The notes beneath the pieces are model-generated. The model ran no database searches. It saw only the letters and a program-made list of their open reading frames with translations, and was not told where the DNA came from. From the NCBI GenBank assembly GCA_019454045.1, contig SKCR01036790.1, forward strand, positions 54,442 to 118,441: a DNA stretch of 64,000 nt, in the 5' to 3' direction. The translations under genes and the position numbers were made by a program. Shown here piece after piece: positions 31,457-42,214 of this stretch. The DNA comes from Zanthoxylum bungeanum. Taxonomy: Eukaryota; Streptophyta; Magnoliopsida; Sapindales; Rutaceae. Position 1 is the stretch's first letter; every line of letters starts with the position of its first letter.

Positions 31457-33000
31457 CTTGATGAGCATGAAATTGAACTTAGGGTTTATATTCTTGATTT
31501 GGGTGTTTGAGTATGCTTGTATGTTAATAACTTGGAGTTATGCATGATCAATTTGTAGAAAAATTAATTGGATTAATTTTCCCAAATATTCTAGGCTTGG
31601 CCGAATACTATATGCCCTAAAAGTCATGGTATTTTTTATTTGTTGATCATTGGATGAGTTGAAAGACATGATATATTGATTAAGATTCAATCGGATTGAA
31701 ATCGGAATCGGATATAAAATCCACATAAATGCCGTGAGCTTCAAAGCATGAAATGAGATGATTTTTTGTTTCAATAATGTTGGACATATATTGATGATGA
31801 ATAAACATGATTAATTGATTAGATTAGTATTTTGGAAATGTTAATTTAAATAGTTAATCATGGTTAAACACTTTAATTAATTAAATCATGATATTTGGAA
31901 CGATTTGATTTGCGCGATTTAATATATCAGATGGATATTAGAAGGGAAATGGCAATTTTGGAAATTGTTGTAAATTTAGAATTTATTAAATTGGACTTGC
32001 GTGTCCAGCCTTATCTCTTAATTCTTTGTAATTCTCTTCTCACCTAATTCCCCTCAATGTTAATGAGGTTTCTTTAATTGTATTATGTAATTGGGTAGAA
32101 GTAAGAATAGTGCTAGCCGGGGAGAGGAAAGTGAGTGATTTGTTCTAGGAAAAATATGTGAGATATCCATCCGCATATCGTTATTAATTTATTTACCGCG
32201 CCTTATTATGCTTTTAGAATGCATGCTTAAGGGTGTATGATGAGACCTAACAAAGATAATAAATTGGTTGCCAATTTACGCGAAAAAACCCTCAACAAAT
32301 ATTAAGCGTTTTCCTTCCATTGAGTGATTCTTACTCAAGATCCAAGATTGGCACTGGTTTGTTGGCCAAAGTCAAGACCTTTGTGTATTGCGGATGTGTT
32401 TGAATCATGAAGGCTTTGTTCCATATCGTATTTCTTGTCCAAGTTGTGATTTGTTGGCCAAAGTCAAGATCACTTCTTGTCCATCGACATCGATTACGAT
32501 GCTTTCCAAAGTCAATGGGTTCCGCTTAACTGGAATCATTAAGCTTGTTGTGCCAAAGCCAAGGCTTAGTTGATTCAGAGGAAAAAGGTTAGGAAAATAT
32601 ATTGGATATATTGGCATACATATTGTATATATGTTTCGGACTTGGAGGTCCACCTACCGGATCTAGGAATTGTATGAGATCCAATTGATCTTAGAGATCT
32701 ACCTAGTTAAATATCATACAGCTTGTTGGCCAAAGTAAAGGTTGTGTGTTATTTAACGAGATCCTAGCCCACTAGGAAACTAGGTTTCCCGAGTACTCAA
32801 CAGAGGGTTAGAGGCTCGCCTAAAAATAATGGGAGGCTAGTATTGAATTTGCAATTTCGTTAAAATACTTAGCTTTACGCGCTTTCAAATTATTTCGTCA
32901 ATTATTTTTATTAGTTGGACTAATATATTATTATTTTTCTTGTAACAGTTAGACTGTACCCATACATCGTTAATCAGATAGTTTGACTATTGCGGTTAAG
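31457..33000 (+). other. Long leader of C1 with a repeated GCCAAAG motif
   Basis: 1.5 kb without a gene. TTGTTGGCCAAAGTCAAG and close variants recur at 32359-32376, 32451-32468, 32501-32515 (diverged), 32544-32563 (TGCCAAAGCCAAG) and 32722-32740. A GTGCCAAAGC version of the motif recurs in the leader of the X/Y elements. Confidence 0.7.
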
Positions 33001-33870
33001 ATGACAGGAAATTTAAGCATTATGGATATTGTCATGGGTGATAATGTCTTTAATGGCACAAACTTTCAAGACTAGGATATGAATCTCAGAATTATTCTGG
33101 GATCCGAGAAGTTTCTCTACACTATAGAGAGACCTCTTGGGCCTAAGCCCCGACCTGATCAGTTGCTTAAGCTAGAGCTTTGGAAGACTCATAGCGATGA
33201 CAATGACCGCTCAATCGGTAATGCTTGCTGCTATGACTCCGCAATTCCGTCGTCAAAACAAGGGATTGAATCTCTATAAGATGATGACGAAGTTGCATGA
33301 TCTTCACCGATCTAATCTTAGATTGCAAAGATATGAGTTGCAGAAGAAGCTCTTCCGCGCTCGCATGTCAGAGGGTAAGTCTGTTGAGTACCATGTGTCA
33401 CAGATGATTGCTGACATTGAGCAGCTCAGACAGATGGGCATCATCTTCGAGGGTGAGACTTCAATAGATTTGATCTTACAATCTCTCCCCGACACTTGGA
33501 GTGGGTTCATCATGAACTACAATATGTTGAACCAAGACCAAACTCTTGGAGAGTTGGTGTCCACACTGCACGAAGCAGAAAAAGAGCTTCAAAAGAGCAA
33601 GAAGCGCGAGGTGCACTTTGCTTCAACATCTCAGACTCCGAGGGCTTGGCCCAATGCGACTGGAGGTGTAAAGAAGAAGAAGAATAAGAAAGACAAGGCC
33701 AAATCGTCAAAACCTTCTGGGAAGGGTAAGGACAAATCCCAAGATGTATGTCTCCAATGCGGCAAGCGGGGTCACTGGAAGCGTGACTGCCGCGAGTACA
33801 AGGCACACATGAAGGAAATCAAAGCGGGCAAGACACCGGCTTCAGGTATGTTTGTTATAGAAATAAACAT
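33001..33870 (+). pseudogene. gag: C1 gag with zinc knuckle
   Basis: ATG at 33001 starts MTGNLSIMDIVMGD; a TAG replaces the tryptophan of 'FQ-D-W-D-M' near 33073, and the frame shifts near 33200. The long frame (33197-33973) has the Copia gag core (LRLQRYELQKKLFRARMSEG, LQSLPDTWSGFIMNYN) and a CCHC zinc knuckle, CLQCGKRGHWKRDC, near 33751-33792. Function in the family: capsid and RNA packaging. Confidence 0.9.
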
Positions 33871-34093
33871 GTCTACTACTAGTTTTAAAAATTGGATTTT
33901 TTATTCTGGTTGTGGAACTCATATATGTACTGATGTGCAGGATCTGCAGATTAGCAGGAGACTGGCCTCATGAGAGATTAACCTCTGCGTTGGAAATGGG
34001 ACACAGGTCGCCGTTTTGGCTGTTGGCACTTTTGTTTTGGAACTGCCCTAGGGGCATGTACTTAAACTTACAGACTGTTATTATGTACCTAGT
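33871..34093 (+). pseudogene. C1 aspartic protease with altered active site
   Basis: KNWIFYSGCGTHICTD matches the Copia protease start W-x-x-D-[ST]-G-[CA]-[ST]-H, but the catalytic aspartate is tyrosine (tat). After that the frame shifts near 33945 and the region reaches the conserved '...YYVPSLTRNIIS' before integrase. It would be inactive. Confidence 0.8.
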
Positions 34094-35280
34094 TTGACTA
34101 GGAATATTATTTCTGTATCTATGTTAGCCCAATGTGGGTACACTTTTGTATTTAGAAACACTGGGTGTTTTATGCATAAAAATGATATAGAAATTTGCAC
34201 TGTTGATGTAAATAATGGTCTTTATATTTTGAATATGAATCAATCTCAAATATATAATGTAACAAACAAAAGGCTTAAAGTAAGTAACAAAGATGAAACT
34301 TACATGTGGCATTGTCGTCTGGGACACATAAAAAAGACACGTATATCCACACTTTCGAAGAGTGGGTACTTGGACAGATTTGATCCAAATTCATATGATG
34401 TCTGTGAATCTTGTTTATTAGGCAAGATGCCTAAATCACCTTTTAGCGGTAAAGGTGCACGTGCCACCGAACTGTTAGCCCTCGTTCATAGTGACGTATG
34501 TGGGCTCATGTCTAGCCAGGCTAGAGGTGGATATGAATACTTTGTAACCTTTACGGATGATGCATCGCGTTATGGTTATGTGTATCTTATGAGACACAAG
34601 TCAGAAACTTTTTAGAAATTAAAAGAGTTTCGACACGAAGTAGAAAAACAGACCAGCAAAAGTATTAAGACATTACTGTCAGACTATGGTGGCGAATACT
34701 TAAGCAATGAGTTTCTTGATTACTTGAAAGAATATGGTATTCTTTCACAGTGGACTCCTCCCGGAACACCGCAATTAAACGGTGTGTCCGAACGGAGAAA
34801 CCAAACTTTATTAGACATGGTAAGGTCTATGATGAGTCGCACAGGGCTACCTATTTCCTTCTGGGGATATGCATTGAACATTGCAATACTTATTTTGAAT
34901 AAGGTTCCGTCAAAGTCTGTTCAACAAACTCCGTATGAAATATGGACAGGAAAGAAAACGGGTTTCTCATTCCTGAAGATTTGGGGTTGCTGGGCATACG
35001 TCAAACGTTTGAAAGGTACCAAACTTGAACCCAAATCGGATAAATGCCTATTTGTAGGATATCCTAGGGAAACCAAAGGATATTACTTCTATCACCCACA
35101 AGAGAACAAAGTATTTGTTGCTCTACATGCGGTTTTCCTTGAGAAGGAATTCCTAAATGAATTGATAAGTGGGAGGAAAGTAGAACTCGATGAAAATCGG
35201 AGTGATACTGTTCATGGCACAGAATCCTTAATGGAACATGAACAGTCCATCAGAGATGAGACTGTACCACAATCTTCGAA
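34094..35280 (+). pseudogene. C1 integrase with one in-frame stop
   Basis: Zinc-binding HHCC domain (WHCRLGHI ... CESCLLGK), then the catalytic core: D in HSDVCG, D in LLSDYGGEYLSNEF, E in NGVSERRNQTLLDM. A TAG at 34613-34615 splits it after RHKSETF; the frame is otherwise kept through the junction. The C-terminal part includes PYEIWTGKKTGFSFLKIWGC and LFVGYPRETKGYYFY, typical of Copia integrases. Confidence 0.92.
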
Positions 35281-35401
35281 TACATAAGGACCGCATAGGT
35301 CGGAGAGAGTAGGAAAACAACCTGAGAGGTATGGGTTTCTGATCTCACCTCATGTAGATATTAATCTTATTGAGGAAGACGAGCCAGATACGTATGAGGA
35401 A

Positions 35402-36394
35402 GTGATACAAGGTATCGACTCCAATTTATGGCAAGATGCAATGAATTTCGAAATGGATTCCATGTACACCAACCAAGTTTGGACACTGGTTGATGCACCA
35501 GAAGGCGTAAAGCCTATTGGTTGCAAATGGGTCTTCAAGAGGAAGACCGATATGGATGGCAATATACAAACATACAAAGCTAGGCTTGTAGCGAAAGGTT
35601 ATCGTCAACGATATGGTGTCGATTACGATGAAACTTTTTCACCAGTTTCCATGATTAAATCCATTAGGTTAATACTTGCTATTGCTGCATATTTCGATTA
35701 CGAGATATGACAGATGGACGTCAAAACCGCTTTCCTTAACGGAAACTTTTTGGAGGATGTTTATATGCAACAGCCTGATGGTTTTGTCATACCAAGACTT
35801 GCAAACAAGGTTTGTAAGTTAAATCGATCCATTTATGGATTGAAGCAAGCATCGCGTTCTTGGAACCAACGTTTTGATGAGATCATAAAAGAATATGATT
35901 TCGTTCAAAACGATGATGATCCTTGTGTATATAAGAAGGTTAGTGGGAGCGCACAGACATTCATTGTCCTTTATGTTGATGATGTATTGCTTATTGGCAA
36001 TGACATTCCCATGTTAACATCGGTGAAAGCTTGGCTTTCATTAAAATTCTCCATGAAGGATCTGGGAGAAGTAGCCTTTATTCTAGGAATAAAGATCTAC
36101 CGAGATAGATCTAGAAAGCTGTTTGGACTCTCCCAGAGCACGTACATTGACAAAGTGGTGAAGAGATTCAACATGGATCAGTCCAAAAGGGGACTGTTGC
36201 CAGTGTCACATGGCGTCACTCTATCTAAGGAGATGTGTCCTAAAACTCAAGATGAGAGAGACAACATGAGTTGGATACTGTTCGCCTCGACAGTCGGATC
36301 GATCATGTATGCCATGATATGTACGCGACCTGATGTCTCGTATGCTTTGAGCATGTGTAGTCGCTATCAGGCCGATCCAGGTGATTGTCACTAG
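35402..36394 (+). pseudogene. C1 reverse transcriptase
   Basis: Starts with WQDAMNFEMDSM..., then KWVFKRKTDMDGNIQTYKAR and LVAKGYRQRYGVDYDETFSP. A TGA (35708-35710) replaces tryptophan before QMDVKTAFLNG. Further on come LNRSIYGLKQASRSWNQRFD and the catalytic YVDD at 35972-35983, then LGEVAFILGIKIYRD. A TAG at 36392-36394 replaces a tryptophan before MAVKNILKYLRRTKD. Confidence 0.95.
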
Positions 36395-36958
36395 ATGGCG
36401 GTTAAGAATATCCTTAAGTATCTTAGACGAACTAAGGATGCTTTCTTAATCTATGGAAATGGAGAACTTGAGGTAACTGGGTATACCGATGTAAGTTTCC
36501 AAACCGATAAAGACGACTGCAAGTCGCAATCCGGGTACATAATTTGTTTGAATAACGGAGCAGTAAGCTGGAAATCTCCCAAGCAAGAGACTGCTGCCGA
36601 TTCAACAACATAATAAGAGTATATTGCTGCAGCTGAAGCAGTAAAAGAGGCAGTTTAGATCCATAATTTTCCTAATTGGATTAGGAGTAGTTCTGTTAGC
36701 AGCTGAGCCTGTTCCATTATATTGTGACAATAACGGGGCTATAACGCAGGCTAAGGAACCACAGTCTCATCAACGATCCAAGCATGTTCTTCGACGTTTC
36801 CATCTGATTCGTGAGATCATACATCGTGGCGATGTGAAGATCGAGAAGGTCGCATCAGAGGACAACATTGCAGATCCGCTGACGAAAGCTATTCCTCAGC
36901 AAAATTTTGAGCGACATGTACATAGTTCAGGTATTAGATGCTTGAGTGACTGGCTATA
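36395..36958 (+). pseudogene. C1 RNase H and pol C-terminus
   Basis: ILKYLRRTKDAFLIYG and TDVSFQTDKDDCKSQSGYI match Copia RNase H (the first catalytic aspartate is present). Two tandem stops follow ADSTT at about 36611-36616 and another follows KEAV. Later parts (YCDNNGAITQAKEP, RFHLIREIIHRGDVKI, DNIADPLTKAI) are all recognisable in shifted frames. Pol ends at TAG near 36958, 12 bp before the polypurine tract. Confidence 0.9.
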
Positions 36959-36973
36959 GGCCAAGTGGGATAT

Positions 36974-38902
36974 TGTTAGACAATTATGGCCCATAGCGTC
37001 ACTATTTGTAAAAGACATTGTGGTTTTTGTACAAATTAACTATGTGACAATGGAAATTGCATTTTATCATTTTGTAATTTGATTACTTAAATATATAAAT
37101 GATAAAAGTCCCTATGATTAGTTTCATATTATAAGATATGAGACAATATCAATCCATAAAGGTTTAATCATTAAATATCCCTAGTCGTAGTATTATTGAG
37201 ACTGGACATCGATAATGCGGAATAGACAAGTATTGCATTTGTGCGTGTTATGGAAGCGTAACAGTATAGTTCTCATATATTTAAGTATTGGATACTTATG
37301 CAGGTGTGATAGGAGGTTGTGTTTACCGATGGTACGGAAATAGCTTTGCTCTGGATATACCCCGCGGAATCCCATTGGTAGTATGACTATGTCTATGGGA
37401 ATCTGCATCAGGGTAGGTGTATTTGGTCTTAACCTGAGACTTGCATCGCTAGTACTTGCGACATTCAATACACTTTGGTTTTGGTCGTCCAGGATTTTAA
37501 CAGGTTCTGTGTATGCCTCTTCTGGGTTTATTGAGAATCGTAGTGTGTTGGGTGTGATGTCAAGATAGAAGTATCACTTCAGTCATATGGAGATGATGAT
37601 CACGCAGTGATACAGAACTGGTACTCTAAATTGGTTCCAACCATCGGGATAATATGATAAGGTCATGATTATCCGATTAAAGAGACTAGTTGCTTGTAAT
37701 CCGATATATGCTTCTTATGGGGCAGACACTATTCCAGCCCCAGGCCTTGCATGTGACATCCGATACTGGATCGCAATACGCAATACTACGTATACTACGC
37801 TTGACATAGATTATATATTCCTTTAAGAATATTTCTGGAGAATTGGGTAGGCACGGTGCTTTGCTAGATGCCAACCATGTCTCGTAAATCAGTAAAAACG
37901 TAGTACGAGGTACGTACGTGTTTGAATAGTCCGACGACCGGATTTACTGCCAACATATCCAGGGATCTCATGGGTCACTTCCGAAGATTCACCGATGACG
38001 TATTATTCGGACATAATTAATCTAGGATTAATTGCGGAGAGATTTTATCTGGGATAAAATACTATTTGAAGAGAGAGAACGATTAATTTGGAATTAATCG
38101 ATAAAATAATATATTCGATATATTAAACGAAATTAGATTTCGACGTGGAATTAAAATTGGATTTTAATTCGGGCAAACAAATTAATTTAGAATTAATTCG
38201 CGAGCGACATGAATAGTAATTTTGCTATGCATAATTATTTAACTAAATTTGATTTAATTACGTCGCAACGGAAAATTCGTTAAATCGGAATTAACGAACC
38301 CGAGCCCGGAATGTGTTTGCGGGTCCACTCGTATTTTGAATTAAAATGGGGCCCACAAGTCACATCGCAAGTCACATCACCTGTCACTTTAGTGATGGAA
38401 GTCATGTCTCCTTTTTGTGATTGACAACCAGTCACTATTCATTATGGGAGTAGATGGAGGCATTGAATGCCATTTTTTCCTCCATTTTGCTTTATGTTTT
38501 TTGGAAAATCATATACCAAAAGTGTGAAGGATTTTGGGTATTAGGTTTTTGAGAAAACAAAAACAAAAGAATTGAAAACTCTCTCTCTCTCCCATTGAAC
38601 TTCAAAACCGTGAGCTTTACCAAAGAAGGGAAAATTGTTTTTCTTTCTTATCTTGCTAGCACATTCAAGGAATCATATCAAGGTGTTAGGGAAACTAATC
38701 CCTTGAGTTTGGAATCAAGATCAAAAGCTTGGAGCTTGGATTCAACATTCAAAAGGACACCTTGGCCGAAACTTCAAGGAGGAAATTTTTGTTTTTGACG
38801 CATCCAACATCCGTTCATTGTAAGTATGATTCCGCCATTCTTACTTTAGTTTCACATTATTTCAGTGCTTAAATGATCTTGGGAATGTCTTAGAGACCAA
38901 CA
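36974..38902 (+). repeat. 3' LTR of C1
   Basis: 1929-bp direct repeat of 29524-31442, preceded by ccaagtgggatat. It has visible substitutions and indels, including loss of a short 'gagcccgagcccgg' repeat. It ends GACCAACA and is followed by the TSD CCGCC. Confidence 0.95.
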
Positions 38903-38907
38903 CCGCC

Positions 38908-39703
38908 ATGGTTATGGTTTTTTTAACCCAGCAGTGTTTCCCACTACTTTTCGTAATACCGTAATCCCCAACGGACAACAGAAATTCAATAATTAAATCG
39001 AATTCCATAGTGAGAGTAGGATCCCATGAATATATTTCGACTCACAGCTTTGGCACGGTCTCTCCTACGTATATTCATTAGGTAGACAACTCATTGTCAA
39101 TCACTCACCAGTGACTCCTAATTTTGGTCTTGACTGTTTCTCGTTATGAAAGCTTTGGCACATTCACAGGGAGGCGTATCAAGGGTTCACTTATCAATGA
39201 CAAACTCAAGCTACCGATGTAGTCCTGACAACTTTGGCACGTTCAGGATTTCCACTTTCACATGAATTTGTCTAGTATCAATATACAACCGGCATGGATA
39301 AAATCCCATAACCTACACCCTCACAGTTTTGGCACGATCTCGGATGCAGTTATAGAAAGATACCCATAAACCATACTGATAAGACGGACCAAGAAATATG
39401 TATCCAATACACGTCACTTTACAGCCTTATTTTTAAGCGTGGATTTTCCTCAGGAAGCTATACTCTACATCAAAATCAGAATTTTAATCTAAATCATTTT
39501 CTAAACAATTCAATTCTATCTTAGAAAACATAACTAAACTTATCCATTAAATTTCTGTTACGTTTCCGTTAGTGTAGAACCGAAAAGTCAAGAAACATAT
39601 CTAGACAACATGCATGTGCGAACATTAAAATTGGATTAAATATCAAATATCAAGCACGAATAATGTAATAGATGAAGCATCAGACCTGCTCTGATACCAT
39701 TTT
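38908..39703 (-). mobile_element. X leader with spaced GCCAAAG motif
   Basis: Minus-strand leader of X. On the plus strand [G/A]CTTTGGCACG and close variants lie at 39047-39057, 39152-39161, 39231-39241 and 39326-39336, so on the minus strand a CGTGCCAAAG motif repeats every 79-105 bp. The same four sites, partly mutated, occur in Y (about 44743, 44849, 44928 and 45023). No gene. Confidence 0.75.
39688..39699 (-). other. Primer-binding site of X
   Basis: The minus strand reads TGGTATCAGAGC, a perfect 12-base match to the complement of initiator tRNA-Met, 4 nt from the 5' LTR. In Y this segment is deleted (about 300 bp missing before 45105). Confidence 0.92.
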
Positions 39704-42209
39704 TGTTGGGGTTTTGGGCGATGGGCGCAGCGGAAGCGCGGTTCGGGCAAAATCGTAATTTAAAACTTTTTTCAAATTACCGAATAAATTATTCAATATC
39801 TAATATGAACAATTTATTCATATTTCACCTAAACCTATTTATTCGATATCAAACAGTGACATAAAGATAAAGGAAACGTTCCGAAACTTTTACGAAAAAC
39901 ATTTTTCCGCAAAATGACGCAAAATGCATTTTTGACCGAACCGACCACCCAACACTTATGGAGACTGCCCAGGTCAGCCTTAATAGTGTTAGGACAGTTC
40001 ATGGGTTGCCCGAACAGTGATGAACTCACTCTTTGGACAGCCGTCACCCGGTTGGCTTAAAAGTCACCCGGTAACGCCGTTTTTGGCCGTTTTCACTTAT
40101 TTCAACTCTAAAACACTTTCTGGAAATTATTCCAACTCCAAAAACACATCCAATACATTCATATGACATCAAATTCATCACAGAATTTCCATTTTATACA
40201 GAACTGATCCAAAAACCGAAATTATCAAATTTCATGCTGTAAATCCAATTTTTCAACATTAATCAAATTAATCTCAACACCTATTCAAGTCACCACATAT
40301 GAATCACCCAAGAATGATTCTAGGCATTACAAGAGTGTTCATAACACTCTAGAATGACAACATGTCATCTAATGATCAAATTGGACTAATGTTACAATAA
40401 TATCATCCAGAATCTACTTCACACATGCCAACACCTCCAATTCTATCCACCACAACCAAAATCCCCAAATTTTACAAGCAAAGAAACCCTAGAACCAATC
40501 TAAGAAATCAAGAAATAAGAAACTAATTTCAAGCTTAGGGGGTTTTGAAGATTACCTTTAATACTCCAGTTTTCCTTAAGAACTTTCTTGATTTTTCTTC
40601 ACATTTTCATGGATTTATCAAACAAAATTTGGAAACCCATTTTCTCTTTTGGTTTCGGCAATGGAGAATGGTTGAAGAAAGAGAAAATAAAATTTTTCCC
40701 CTTTTTTAACTTGTTAATGCCGACTTAGAGGGGTAATTTGGGGATTTTGAAAATTCAATCAAATTAAATAATAATTAACTTTATGACAACCAATCAAATT
40801 AGCACACATAAAGTATAATTTAGTCATGCCATATATTCCACTAATATTTAAAAAAAATTCATAAAATTTATGGAAAAATTTTAATTAATTAATTATTCAA
40901 ATATTTAACAATTAAATATCCAAATAATCAATTATTATAATTATTATTACATATGTATTTTTATTTACAATAAATAACTAATTCATATATTTATAGCATG
41001 TGTCAAAATCTCATTTGACAAATAATTAATGTGTATCTAATAATATTATGTATCAAATACAAATACACAATAATTATGATTGGCCAAAATCCCCTAATGC
41101 ATGTGTTATCGTTTAACTGATTAAACGACCTAAATTAACTCACTTAATCCGGTGAAGTATTATGAATAATCTGTATTATTCATAACGCATTGCCTAAGTA
41201 CTCAATGTGTACACTTCATATTGTGGGACTCTCTAAGTTTAGGTTTATCCGTCACGAAATCCAATTTCGTGTCCATAATCCACCCACTCATGGATTATGA
41301 CGACCACGGATAATCTCGTTAAACTATGCAAGTTGAGGTCATTGCATATGTATAATCCATCTGTCACAGGCTATCCATATTATACCTGGGATATAGATGA
41401 GAACGTCAAATCCGTTCGGTATAATATAGTTGACTTTCAAATTACGATCTCCAAATAAGACTCGGAACTGATTTCCGAAGTTATACTATGGCCATGGATT
41501 TACTAGATCTTAAAAACGTAAGGATGTCTATGCCGTGTACACAGGACTGACGGATCTTATCTTGATACGCACTGGATATCATGAGCATCAGTCTACACCC
41601 AACGAACATGTGGAGGTCTAATCATGAATAGATCGGTGACGTGACTACCATCAAAGTGTGGAGGATAACTCATATATCCCACTGTGGTATCTCAACTTGT
41701 GAAGATTCCTATTGACGTTGGTGTATCATCTATTAGGAAATCTTTAGTGAGTCATTCAGTGTTTATCAAATAAACACCTACATGTCTATACGAGTCTCCC
41801 GAGACTCATGGTTCATTGGGATAAATCATCGGACCAAGTCACGATATACGACATATACTGGTCTCAGTGGATTTTACTAACTGACCCGTGTTAGTGAATC
41901 TTGACCAGGAACTTTATTTAAGGATATACATCTTCTAGTGTGATTCCCAATGTCAATTACAAACTATGTTGTAACTGCGCACTATATTGTAAATACTATG
42001 GTCTATGTCTAATATACACGTATCACTAAACCAAATTTAGTTTCGATTTAATCATAATCAGATATCTAATCGTAATTAGATCGAATAAGTGTATAAATGA
42101 CATGGGTGCTACCATTAAATTAGTAATATTATGGAAAATAGAATTGCTCGTATTTATGAATCGGACATAAATATGATCCAGATTGGCACTCTGAGCACCA
42201 ACCCTAACA
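39704..42209 (-). repeat. 5' LTR of X
   Basis: 2.5-kb uninterrupted LTR, TGTTGGGG...CCCTAACA on the plus strand, homologous to 11895-16945. It provides the reference for the undisturbed insertion sites of the inverted solo LTR and the Copia-like LTR. It contains CGTATTTATG/CATAAATA(C/T)G near its right end. Followed by the TSD ATGAT. Confidence 0.93.
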
Positions 42210-42214
42210 ATGAT

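Larger units (their letters stand above)
29524..38902 (+). mobile_element. Ty1/Copia element C1, complete but defective
   Basis: 9.4-kb element with LTRs 29524-31442 and 36974-38902, TSD CCGCC (29519-29523 and 38903-38907), a Met-type primer site, a long leader, gag-pol in the Copia order (gag, protease, integrase, reverse transcriptase, RNase H) and a polypurine tract (ccaagtggga). Every domain is recognisable, but at least five in-frame stops and several frameshifts break the polyprotein. It is inserted in the non-coding interior of X in the opposite orientation. Confidence 0.95.
11895..42209 (-). mobile_element. Element X, second copy of the Y family nested in Y
   Basis: LTRs at 11895-16945 (split) and 39704-42209, TSD ATGAT at 11890-11894 and 42210-42214. 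Interior pieces are 16946-17139, 26192-29523 and 38908-39703, about 4.3 kb after removing insertions. It has an initiator-Met-type primer site and a Copia-type polypurine tract but no recognisable protein domain, so it depends on proteins in trans. It sits in the same orientation as its host Y, and both belong to one family. It was hit three times: by an inverted solo LTR, Athila A2 and Copia C1. Confidence 0.88.
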
